This document shows, one piece after another, positions 42,296 to 50,688 of a DNA stretch of 64,000 nt; position 1 is the first letter of the stretch; every line of letters begins with the position of its first letter. The translations under genes were made by a program, and so were the position numbers. Origin of the DNA: Granulosicoccaceae bacterium. Its GTDB lineage: Bacteria; Pseudomonadota; Gammaproteobacteria; Granulosicoccales; Granulosicoccaceae. The stretch is from contig JAHDCO010000004.1 of NCBI GenBank assembly GCA_020629835.1, positions 99,186-163,185 on the forward strand, given 5' to 3'. The notes under the pieces are model-generated. The model worked only from the letters and a program-made list of their open reading frames with translations, was not told where the DNA came from and made no database searches.

Positions 42296-43876
42296 ATGAC
42301 AGTAATTTTTCGTCGTTCGCTAAGCGTCGGCTTCGCGGCGTTATGGCTTACCGCTTCGGGTGTAACCCAGGCGGAAACCTTCAAGTGGGCGGGCACCACT
42401 GACCCGCAGACCATGGATCCGCATGCGACAAATTCGGCACCGGTACTGGGCTTTCTGAATAACGTGTACGAAGGTCTCGTGCGCCGCAATAAGGAAATGA
42501 AAATCGAACCTGCGCTTGCTGAGAGCTGGGAACAGATTGGCTCCGACGGTTGGCGATTCAATCTACGTGAAGGCGTAACCTTTCATGATGGTTCTGCATT
42601 CACTGCCGATGATGTGCTGTTCTCTTATGAACGCGCCTCTTCTGAAGACTCGGATGTTCGTTCGTGGTTTGCTCCGGTTGACAGCGTCGCGGTTGTTGAC
42701 GATTACACGATTGATTTTCTTACCAAAGCCCCAAATCCATTGTTTCCGGACTCCATCGCCAACTTCATGATCATGGATCGCGATTGGACAACGTCTAATG
42801 AAGCGGCAAGGCCCTCCCGGGAAGCGGAAAACTTCGCTACGCGAAATACTAACGGTACAGGGGCTTTCACAGTCACGTCCAGAGATCCTGGCGTCAAGAC
42901 TACACTGCAGCCGTTCGATGGCTGGTGGGATACGCTGGAAAGTAATATCACCGAAGCAGTGTTTACCCCCATTGGCGAAAGCGCCACCGGAATGGCCGCC
43001 CTGCTATCCGGTGAGATTGACTTTATCTCTCCAATTCCGTTGCAGGATGTACCGCGCATGAAAGAACGGGATGGGTTTACCGTGCACGAGGGTGTAGAAG
43101 CGCGCGTTTTGATGTTCGGATTCGCTCATCAAGCGGATTCGTTGAAGTTCTCTGACGACCTTACCGGTGAGAACCCTTTCAAAGACGTTCGCGTCAGACA
43201 GGCCGCGTACCAGGCCATTAACGTTGACGCCCTGATAGATAAAGTTATGCGTGGCAGTGCACAGCCGGCTTCACAGTTGGTGTCCAGTGCCATGAAGGGC
43301 TACTCAGAAGCAAAATCAGAGCGACTGGCGTACGATCCTGATGCTGCGATGCAACTCATGAAAGACGCAGGTTACGAGGACGGTTTCAGTTTTGGCCTGC
43401 AGTGTCCAAACGATCGTTACATCAACGATGAAGCCATTTGTAAAGCGGCTGCATCCATGTTTGCCAAGGTTGGGTTGAACGCAAAGCTGACGGCTATGCC
43501 GGTTCGTAACTATTGGCCGGAGTTACGCGAAGATAACTTCGATATGTATCTATTGGGTTGGTCACCGGGTACATTCGATGCAGAACATCCCATTCGCTTT
43601 CTCGCGCATACACCTAACTCAGAAAAGAAGCTGGGTAGCTGGAATTTTGGAGATTACTCCAACGCGCGCGTGGATGAACTGCTTCCTATGATTCAAACCG
43701 AACTGGACGAAGATACTCGTCAAGCGATGATTGATGAAACCACCGAACTGTTACAACAAGAAATTGCTTACATACCGATGTATGTACAGCCGTTGATCTG
43801 GGCGTCAAAAGATACCATTGAGCTCACACAGCGCACGGATAATTTCTTTATTCTGCGTTGGGTAACGGTTAACTAA
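42296..43876 (+). CDS. ABC transporter substrate-binding protein, family 5 (peptide/opine/nickel type)
   Basis: A 526-residue periplasmic binding protein. A Sec signal (1-26) ends in TQA before ETFKWAG. SBP_bac_5 family motifs are NVYEGLVRRNKEMKIEPALAESWE and VTFHDGSAFTADDVLFSYERA, split here as is usual. A strong AAAGGAGT ribosome site precedes the ATG. It heads the operon of permeases and ATPase. Cluster context suggests an amino-acid derivative or betaine-like ligand rather than peptides, but this is inference. The hairpin after the gene should favour its higher expression. Confidence 0.92.
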   Translation: MTVIFRRSLSVGFAALWLTASGVTQAETFKWAGTTDPQTMDPHATNSAPVLGFLNNVYEGLVRRNKEMKIEPALAESWEQIGSDGWRFNLREGVTFHDGSAFTADDVLFSYERASSEDSDVRSWFAPVDSVAVVDDYTIDFLTKAPNPLFPDSIANFMIMDRDWTTSNEAARPSREAENFATRNTNGTGAFTVTSRDPGVKTTLQPFDGWWDTLESNITEAVFTPIGESATGMAALLSGEIDFISPIPLQDVPRMKERDGFTVHEGVEARVLMFGFAHQADSLKFSDDLTGENPFKDVRVRQAAYQAINVDALIDKVMRGSAQPASQLVSSAMKGYSEAKSERLAYDPDAAMQLMKDAGYEDGFSFGLQCPNDRYINDEAICKAAASMFAKVGLNAKLTAMPVRNYWPELREDNFDMYLLGWSPGTFDAEHPIRFLAHTPNSEKKLGSWNFGDYSNARVDELLPMIQTELDEDTRQAMIDETTELLQQEIAYIPMYVQPLIWASKDTIELTQRTDNFFILRWVTVN

Positions 43877-43893
43877 ACGGAACGGTTACAAGT

Positions 43894-43920
43894 GAAAGGC
43901 CAGCGCTTAGCTGGCCTTTC
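43894..43920 (+). terminator. Intercistronic hairpin after the binding-protein gene
   Basis: A perfect 11-bp stem GAAAGGCCAGC-GCTTA-GCTGGCCTTTC is followed by TTATTC, a weak T-run. It sits between the binding-protein gene and the first permease gene, where it may partly stop transcription or protect the upstream mRNA. Confidence 0.75.
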
Positions 43921-43959
43921 TTATTCAATTTTTCGCATTCTGCTGCTGACTGAATCATT

Positions 43960-44934
43960 ATGCTAGCGTTCGTATTGCGCCGTTTGGCCCAATCCATATT
44001 CGTCATGCTAGCCGTAAGCTTGATTGCATTCTCGTTGTTTCGATTTGTGGGTGATCCGATTGCTCAGATGGTTGGGCAGGAAACCTCAATTGAGGACCAG
44101 GAGAATATTCGAGAGCGCCTCGGCTTAAACGACCCGCTCACAACGCAATACGTCCGATTCGTGAGTAACCTGTCTCAAGCCGAGTTTGGTTATTCCTACC
44201 GAACGCGCCAACCGGTTAGCGAGATGATACTCAGCCGGCTACCGGCAACGCTGGAGTTGGGCGCTATATCCCTTGTTATATCGCTCATAGTCGGTATTCC
44301 AGCCGGCATTTATACAGCGCTTAAACGCGGGTTTCTGTCTAATGCGTTGCTCGTGGCTACGTTAGTGGGTATATCGATACCTACCTTTGTCATCGGAATA
44401 TTCTTAATCTATTTGTTTGGCGTATCACTGGGTTGGCTACCCACGTTTGGGCGCGGTCAAACCGTTGCGCTGGGGTGGTGGCAAACTAACTTTTTAACCG
44501 TGTCGGGGTGGAAAGCCCTCATTCTGCCTGGGGTGACGCTAGGCGTTTACCAATTGACACTAACCATGAGACTGGTTCGTGCTGAAATGCAGGAAGTACT
44601 CAAGACGGACTACATAAAGTTCGCCACCGCGCGTGGCATCAATTATCGGTCGCTGTACTTGAATCATGCCTTTCGTAATACGTTAGTCCCAGTGGTCACC
44701 ATCATCGGATTACAACTTGGCGGCATCATCGCCTTCTCTATTGTTACCGAGTCGGTGTTCCAATGGCCTGGCATGGGGCTCTTGTTTTTGGAATCTATTC
44801 GATATGTCGATATTCCGGTGATGTCGGTCTATCTGGTGTTGATCGCCTTAATGTTTGTCGTTATTAACCTGGTGGTAGACCTGCTGTACTTCGCGATCGA
44901 TCCACGCGTAAGGCTGCGAGGCAGTCATGATTAA
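43960..44934 (+). CDS. ABC transporter permease (DppB/OppB type)
   Basis: A 324-residue inner-membrane permease with the first helix FVLRRLAQSIFVMLAVSL (residues 4-21), five further helices, and the EAA-type cytoplasmic loop DYIKFATARGINYRSLYLNH in its usual place (about 223-242). The ending FAIDPRVRLRG is typical of this family. It overlaps the second permease gene by 8 bases. Confidence 0.93.
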   Translation: MLAFVLRRLAQSIFVMLAVSLIAFSLFRFVGDPIAQMVGQETSIEDQENIRERLGLNDPLTTQYVRFVSNLSQAEFGYSYRTRQPVSEMILSRLPATLELGAISLVISLIVGIPAGIYTALKRGFLSNALLVATLVGISIPTFVIGIFLIYLFGVSLGWLPTFGRGQTVALGWWQTNFLTVSGWKALILPGVTLGVYQLTLTMRLVRAEMQEVLKTDYIKFATARGINYRSLYLNHAFRNTLVPVVTIIGLQLGGIIAFSIVTESVFQWPGMGLLFLESIRYVDIPVMSVYLVLIALMFVVINLVVDLLYFAIDPRVRLRGSHD

Positions 44935-45844
44935 CGCTTGGTTGCGCTGGTCGCGCGAAAACGAACTGGCCTATCTGTTTTTTCGAAATCCTGTCGCTAT
45001 CGTTGCGGCGATTATCGCCATATTGTGCATAGGGGGAGCGGTTTTAAGCCCCTGGCTTGCCGCTACCGACCCCTACGACATCGCTAGCCTCGACATCATG
45101 GATTCATTGATTCCTCCGGCATGGAGCGAATCCGGTGATGCGCGCTTTTTCATTGGGACTGATGATCAAGGGCGGGATCTACTCTCGGCCATATTGTATG
45201 GCACTCGTTTATCTTTGCTCGTCGGTTTTTTAGCCATTACGTTTGCCAGTGTGCTGGGTGTAACAGTGGGGCTGATGGCTGGCTACTTTGGTGGTCGCTT
45301 CGATGCCATTATGATGCGAATAGCGGACATCCAGTTAAGCCTGCCAGCCATTCTCACCGCCTTGTTGGTGGATGGTATTGCTAAGGGTTTACTGCCGCGT
45401 GGCCAGCACGATAATTTGATGATTGTGGTACTTACCGTGGCGATTGGTTTATCCCTATGGGTTAATTTTGCCCGCACGGTTCGTGCAACAACATTTGTAG
45501 AGCGAAATAAAGAATACGTACAAAGCTGCGAGATCATGGGGATGCACCCGTTTCGCATTATGTTTACTCACATATTGCCCAATATCATGGGGCCAATACT
45601 CGTTATCTTAACGGTGGATCTTGCCGTTGCCGTTTTGTTAGAAGCTACACTGTCGTTTCTGGGCGTTGGAGTGCCTGCCAATCAACCTTCGCTTGGCACC
45701 TTAATTCGCATTGGCACGGAATACATGTTTTCCGGCGAGTGGTGGATCGTTATTTTTCCGTCGGCCATGCTGATTCTGATGATTATCTCAATCAACGTGC
45801 TTGGCGATTTCTTACGTGATGCGTTGAACCCGAGAATGCGGTGA
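44927..45844 (+). CDS. ABC transporter permease (DppC/OppC type)
   Basis: A 305-residue permease. An N-terminal helix (about 22-46) is followed by the periplasmic segment FIGTDDQGRDLLSAILYGTR, then five helices and the EAA loop YVQSCEIMGMHPFRIMFTHI (about 192-211), ending GDFLRDALNPRMR. It overlaps the previous gene by 8 bases and the ATPase gene by 4 bases. Confidence 0.93.
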   Translation: MINAWLRWSRENELAYLFFRNPVAIVAAIIAILCIGGAVLSPWLAATDPYDIASLDIMDSLIPPAWSESGDARFFIGTDDQGRDLLSAILYGTRLSLLVGFLAITFASVLGVTVGLMAGYFGGRFDAIMMRIADIQLSLPAILTALLVDGIAKGLLPRGQHDNLMIVVLTVAIGLSLWVNFARTVRATTFVERNKEYVQSCEIMGMHPFRIMFTHILPNIMGPILVILTVDLAVAVLLEATLSFLGVGVPANQPSLGTLIRIGTEYMFSGEWWIVIFPSAMLILMIISINVLGDFLRDALNPRMR

Positions 45845-47586
45845 CTCAGTTACTGGCCATTTCAAATTTAAGCGTTAAGTTCCCTACTCGCTTTGGTGTA
45901 TTCGATGCGCTAGAAGGCGTTTCTCTTGACGTGAACGCCGGTGAAATACACGGGTTGGTGGGTGAATCGGGCGCGGGAAAGTCAACGGTGGGCTCGGCCG
46001 TCATGGGTTTGCTTCAAAGCCCGGGATACGTCGCCAGTGGCGAGATTAGGTTTACCGGACGTAACCTAGTGGGCTTGGATTCTGATGACTATCATCGCTT
46101 ACGCGGCGATCGAATCAGCATGATATTCCAGGATCCACAAACCAGCCTTAATCCGTTACTGACCATCGCTACACAAATGATAGAGACCATACGGCAGCAC
46201 CGTAAAGTCGATGTTCACACGGCCCGACAACAAGCGATAAATTTATTAAAAGAGACCGGGTTAAATGATGTCGACACCCGTATCGATGATTACCCGCATC
46301 AGTTTTCCGGTGGCATGCGGCAGCGTGTGGTTATTGCTTTGGCGTTATGCACCGAGCCTGATCTCATCATTGCCGATGAACCAACAACCGCCTTGGATGT
46401 ATCGGTTCAGAAACAAATATTGGATTTGATTCGCACACTGTGTACAGCAAGAAACATCGGGATTATTTTAATTACCCACGATATAGGTGTTATCAATGAG
46501 ATCACCGATCGAGTCACGGTGTTACGCGCGGGTCGTGTGGTGGAGTCTGGTACCACTGAAGCTGTGTTGGGTAGCCCGGCCGAGCCCTACACCAAGGCGT
46601 TAATGGCAGCGGTACCGCGACTCGACAAGCGCCTGGAGCGTTTTAAAAACATCATAGATGACGAGCCGACAGAGCTCGACGATACGCACTGGAAGGTTGA
46701 GGGTGCAAGCGCCGGGTACGCCACAGACTGGCTACTGACCAACAATGAACGCGCGCACACCAGCGACGCGCTGCCTTCAGTATCAGAGCGGCCCGCTATT
46801 TTGTCTATCCAGGATCTAGAGGTCACATTTGGCGCATCGGGGTTGGGCTGGTTTAACCGAAGCCACGGAGTGAAAGCGCTTTCAGGTGTATCACTTCAAG
46901 TGATGCCCGGGGAGGTATTGGGTATTGTTGGCGAAAGCGGCAGTGGAAAATCAACGCTAGCCAAAGCCATCGTCGGCTTGGTGAACCCGTCTGCTGGTCG
47001 CATGACGTTTCGCGATAGTGAGCTTCCACCCGGTCGGCAGCGTACGCGTGCACATCCATCACGGCGTGAAATTCAAATGGTGTTTCAAGATCCGTATTCG
47101 TCGCTTAATAACCGAAAGACAGTGGAGCACATCATTTCTGAGCCGATTCAGTTTTATGGGTTAACAGACAATGAGTCTCAGACGCGCAAGTTGGTTGCGT
47201 CAGTGCTTGAGTTGGTCGGCATGCCGCAGCGCGCCATGGTTAAATATCCTCATCAATTCTCCGGTGGTCAGCGTCAGCGTGTCGCGGTTGCTCGAGCTCT
47301 GGTTGCACGGCCAGAATTTTTAATATGTGATGAGCCCACCAGTGCATTGGATGTATCCATTCAGGCGCAGATTCTTAATCTATTAAAAGACCTGCAACAA
47401 ACCTTCGGATTATCCATTTTGTTTATCAGTCACAATCTCGCGGTTATACGCCAAATGGCTGATCGAGTGGTTGTGCTACAGAACGGTCAGTTGGTAGAGA
47501 CCGCAGGCACCGAATCGTTTTTCAATTCGCCACAGGAGTCTTACAGCCAGTTACTGCTGCGTGAAACGCCGTCACTTACGTTCTAG
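45841..47586 (+). CDS. Fused ABC ATPase (DppD-DppF type)
   Basis: A 581-residue protein with two complete ATPase units in one chain. Unit 1 has Walker A GESGAGKST (about 41-49), signature FSGGMRQRV and Walker B LIIADEPT. Unit 2 has Walker A GESGSGKST (about 364-372), signature FSGGQRQRV and Walker B FLICDEPT. An oligopeptide-type linker (about 255-325) joins them. It starts at GTG 45841 and overlaps the permease stop. Its stop overlaps the stop of the convergent GST gene in a CTAG. Confidence 0.94.
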   Translation: MTQLLAISNLSVKFPTRFGVFDALEGVSLDVNAGEIHGLVGESGAGKSTVGSAVMGLLQSPGYVASGEIRFTGRNLVGLDSDDYHRLRGDRISMIFQDPQTSLNPLLTIATQMIETIRQHRKVDVHTARQQAINLLKETGLNDVDTRIDDYPHQFSGGMRQRVVIALALCTEPDLIIADEPTTALDVSVQKQILDLIRTLCTARNIGIILITHDIGVINEITDRVTVLRAGRVVESGTTEAVLGSPAEPYTKALMAAVPRLDKRLERFKNIIDDEPTELDDTHWKVEGASAGYATDWLLTNNERAHTSDALPSVSERPAILSIQDLEVTFGASGLGWFNRSHGVKALSGVSLQVMPGEVLGIVGESGSGKSTLAKAIVGLVNPSAGRMTFRDSELPPGRQRTRAHPSRREIQMVFQDPYSSLNNRKTVEHIISEPIQFYGLTDNESQTRKLVASVLELVGMPQRAMVKYPHQFSGGQRQRVAVARALVARPEFLICDEPTSALDVSIQAQILNLLKDLQQTFGLSILFISHNLAVIRQMADRVVVLQNGQLVETAGTESFFNSPQESYSQLLLRETPSLTF

Positions 47587-48212
47587 AGTTCGAACGCTTT
47601 AATGACTGAAGGTCGAAGCATGAGCTGGCTTGCCCATCGCTTTATCGCCGGATAGTGATCATGCCAATCGAAGCCGTAACGTTGTAAGTAACTTTGTGGA
47701 GAAGCTACCCAGGGAAGCGCGGCGATATCCGCCACTGTGATTGTGTTGCCAGCCACGAAGGGCTTATGCGTGAGTTGTTTCTCCAACACGGAAAAACAGC
47801 GGTGCACCGCCTCACCGAAGTGATCAAGAGCCTGTTGGTTGCCAGGTTCAATACGACTAAATCGCCCAAACTGCCCTGCCAACGGGCCAAGCTGCCCCAC
47901 TTGCCAAAAGACCCAGGACATGGCCGCTGCCTTTTCATGTGGGGTATCACCCTGTAATACTGGATACGCATCGGCAAGACGAAGTAAGATCGCGCCCGAT
48001 TCAAAAAAAACGCATTTATCCTGAGTGCGCTCAACCAGCACGGGAATTTTTCCATCAGGCGACAGCGCTTTAAATGCCTCACTTTGCTGCATCCCGTTGG
48101 GTAAATCAATGGGGATGTAGCGATAAGGCACTTGGGCTTCCTCCAGCGCAATGACTACCTTTTGTCCGTTCGGAGTCTTCCAGCTGTATAAATCGAACAG
48201 TGGCTGTTGCAT
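47583..48212 (-). CDS. Glutathione S-transferase (YfcG/Ure2-like)
   Basis: A 209-residue GST: thioredoxin-fold N-terminus with YSWKTPNGQKVVIALEE (1-25) and the glutathione-binding GKIPVL segment (about 55), then the all-helical C-terminal domain with ITVADIAALPWV. The TPNGQKV start is usual in the YfcG/YghU group. It could act on electrophiles from catabolism, or as a disulfide reductase. It is convergent with the ABC ATPase gene. Confidence 0.9.
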   Translation of the reverse strand: MQQPLFDLYSWKTPNGQKVVIALEEAQVPYRYIPIDLPNGMQQSEAFKALSPDGKIPVLVERTQDKCVFFESGAILLRLADAYPVLQGDTPHEKAAAMSWVFWQVGQLGPLAGQFGRFSRIEPGNQQALDHFGEAVHRCFSVLEKQLTHKPFVAGNTITVADIAALPWVASPQSYLQRYGFDWHDHYPAIKRWASQLMLRPSVIKAFEL

Positions 48213-48354
48213 CGTCTCCCCTTTGCGATGGAACCAGAGTTATTAAACCAGAGCCGAATCCCATAATCACCATACGTGAAGGAACTTTGCTTACGGGCGA
48301 TGTCTATGCAGTTATCGCTTGCCACGCTGGCAGGGTCTCAAGGTTTGATACAGA

Positions 48355-49155
48355 ATGTTTGAAACACGCACGTTAGGTGGATCTCTGAGCTTACAACCGT
48401 TTGCACTGACGATTTTATTGGTTACGTCAACATCTGCAACGGCTGATTTTATTGGCGGCGGCCTGGGTCAGACATCAGAGTACTTAGGCAGTGAAACCTC
48501 TGTGATCATACCGGTGGCAAACTTTGAAATCACCACGCCAGTCGGTATTTTTAAAAACAATGAATTAGGCGTTCAATGGGATATTTCTAATAGCGCGGTT
48601 TGGGATACCGGGCCTGTTGTTCGACTAAACACCGGTCGAGATAATTCTATAGACGATGAGGTTGTGGGAGCTTTGCCCGAGATTGAAGCGGGCTTGGAAG
48701 CGGGCTGGTTTATCGGTTCGGGTTTTCAGTTGGCTAGTGTCGGTGTGAATAGCGACGCAATCGTCATTGGCAATCTGAACGTTACAACCAATGTAGGGTC
48801 TGGGCACGGCGGTACTTTATTAAAGGGTGCACTGGGATTGGTCATGCCATTAACAGCAGACTCACGCATCATTCCATCGGTAAGCTTCAGTGTGGCCGAC
48901 GATGACTATAACACTGCGTTTTATGGCGTTTCCTCCGAGGATTCGAGTGACGCACTCAGTGCGTACCGTGCCGGTGCGGGTCTTTTAAGCACACAGGCGG
49001 CACTCGTCGCTATCCATAAATTGAACAGTGACTGGTCGTTAACCGGCACGGCGGCTTACACTCAACTGCAAGGTGATGCAGCAAACAGTCCCATTGTGGC
49101 TCGAGGCAGTGACAGTCAGCTGTTTACGGGCGTGACACTGAATTATTTATTCTAG
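48355..49155 (+). CDS. MipA/OmpV family outer-membrane protein
   Basis: A 266-residue protein with a signal peptide (about 1-32, ending SATA before DFIGGG) and a beta-strand-rich body: GGGLGQTSEYLGS at the start of the barrel, GPVVRLNTGRD, and a terminal aromatic ending LNYLF, suited to outer-membrane insertion. It may provide an uptake route for the substrate of the neighbouring ABC system. Its stop overlaps the stop of the convergent DUF1338 gene in CTAG. Confidence 0.85.
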   Translation: MFETRTLGGSLSLQPFALTILLVTSTSATADFIGGGLGQTSEYLGSETSVIIPVANFEITTPVGIFKNNELGVQWDISNSAVWDTGPVVRLNTGRDNSIDDEVVGALPEIEAGLEAGWFIGSGFQLASVGVNSDAIVIGNLNVTTNVGSGHGGTLLKGALGLVMPLTADSRIIPSVSFSVADDDYNTAFYGVSSEDSSDALSAYRAGAGLLSTQAALVAIHKLNSDWSLTGTAAYTQLQGDAANSPIVARGSDSQLFTGVTLNYLF

Positions 49156-50552
49156 AGAGCGGTACTGTGCATTGATGTTAGCTGTTGCTGGCACCGCACC
49201 CATGATTCTTTTTGCATCTTGTCGTACAGCGCAAACTCATCAATCACCGCACGTCCCATAGCGGTTTCAAATTCGTATCGGTTAGACGCATCTTGATGTT
49301 GATCTTGTTTTGAATCACCCAGGTTAGATTGGAAAATACCCGCAGCGCTAACGGGTAAAAAATCCTCATAGGTGACTGGGCGTAGCGTTAAGGCTCCCTC
49401 GTCCAGCAGTACTGACAGGCTTTTGCCGGCTGTAGAGCCTTGGTAGTCTTTGTTGACTTGGTAAGAAAAATACGCAAGTTGCTGGTCGTGCATTTCTCGC
49501 CAGGTATCTGGAAATTCCTGAAAGACAGCTTCCAGGTTATCCATATACGCCTGAGCGTTAGAGCCATCGGCCTCTGGAAGAATGGATTGACGGGCCCTAT
49601 CCAGCAGCTGATCGTAGAGACGTCGACCTTGAGGGGTTAAGGCAGCACCACGCTGCTCTATTTCTCCAAATCGTGCCGTATGGGTGCCGGGTGTCAAGCC
49701 GCCACTTGTGGATGGAAACGAAACAGCTTCCTCTAACGCTTTAAAGGCGGTTTGACGTAACAAAATCGGGCACGATCGCCTCGGTGGGCCTTCTATGATT
49801 GCCTTCGCTGGTAGCCCTGCTTCGCGCATACGATCTTGAGCAGCATCGATATCCAACGTGCGTGGTGTGAGATGGTTTATGTGAGGGCCCTTAAATGAAA
49901 CAACGTCAGCGATAAGGCGGTGGCTGTTTAGTAAGGCTTCAAAGGTCTCACGGTCAACCCGTGCATCGCTATGCCAGCGGAACGTTTCACAAACTTCCGC
50001 TACAAACCGGTTTGCGTCCTGTGCATCCAAGCCGCCCGCTATCTCGGCTTGATTCGTCAGAGAAATGGCTTTCTCGGTAAAGATTGAGCGTTTATTCAGT
50101 AGAGCTTCGGCCGTCTTTCGAAGCGCGGAGTCTTCGATCAATTCCAGGCGCAGCAGTGAGGTGAATACGCGAAAGGGATTGCTGCTAAGCGCCTCTGCAT
50201 GGGTTGGCCTGAACGCCGTTGAGTGCACTGGCACAGAAGCTACTGATAAGTCGTAGTAACCAACCGGCTCCATGCCCATGACCGCAAACATTCGCGCCAT
50301 CATGGACAGTTCTTCTGCTGTTCCTAAACGAATCGCACCGTGCCGTTCAACACTGATTCGCTGAATATCTTCGTCAGAGGTAACGGGTGAGCGCACATTC
50401 CCGACAGGTTCTTGCGTCAGTCGTTCGGCGTTAACTTGCTCAACGATGTCTATGAGCTGAGCATAAGCGGGAACCTCAACCTTGTACATCGAGGACAATG
50501 CCGCCGCAAAGTGCGCACGGATGATATCGGGGTTTTGAAAATCGCTTGTCAT
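49152..50552 (-). CDS. DUF1338 family, 2-oxoadipate dioxygenase/decarboxylase (HglS/YdcJ-like)
   Basis: A 466-residue protein of the VOC-like DUF1338 family. In Pseudomonas lysine catabolism the family enzyme HglS turns 2-oxoadipate into D-2-hydroxyglutarate with an iron centre. Candidate metal ligands are the His of VHSTAFRP, the His of HINHLTPRTLD and the Glu of FGEIEQRG, in the expected order. It is the last gene of the leftward catabolic unit, 136 bases after the MttB-like gene. This suggests that the substrate of the cluster ends as a 2-oxo diacid such as 2-oxoadipate. Confidence 0.88.
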   Translation of the reverse strand: MTSDFQNPDIIRAHFAAALSSMYKVEVPAYAQLIDIVEQVNAERLTQEPVGNVRSPVTSDEDIQRISVERHGAIRLGTAEELSMMARMFAVMGMEPVGYYDLSVASVPVHSTAFRPTHAEALSSNPFRVFTSLLRLELIEDSALRKTAEALLNKRSIFTEKAISLTNQAEIAGGLDAQDANRFVAEVCETFRWHSDARVDRETFEALLNSHRLIADVVSFKGPHINHLTPRTLDIDAAQDRMREAGLPAKAIIEGPPRRSCPILLRQTAFKALEEAVSFPSTSGGLTPGTHTARFGEIEQRGAALTPQGRRLYDQLLDRARQSILPEADGSNAQAYMDNLEAVFQEFPDTWREMHDQQLAYFSYQVNKDYQGSTAGKSLSVLLDEGALTLRPVTYEDFLPVSAAGIFQSNLGDSKQDQHQDASNRYEFETAMGRAVIDEFALYDKMQKESWVRCQQQLTSMHSTAL

Positions 50553-50688
50553 GAGTGGCTAGTATAAACACGCGCGCCGATGTGGGCTTGGAGAACAGCT
50601 GGAGACCAAACCGCGGTCGGATGCGAGGTTCTTTTTGGTGAATCTAGAGTGTAAGCAGATTCTGAAACGATTGTTTGATGTTTTTCTT

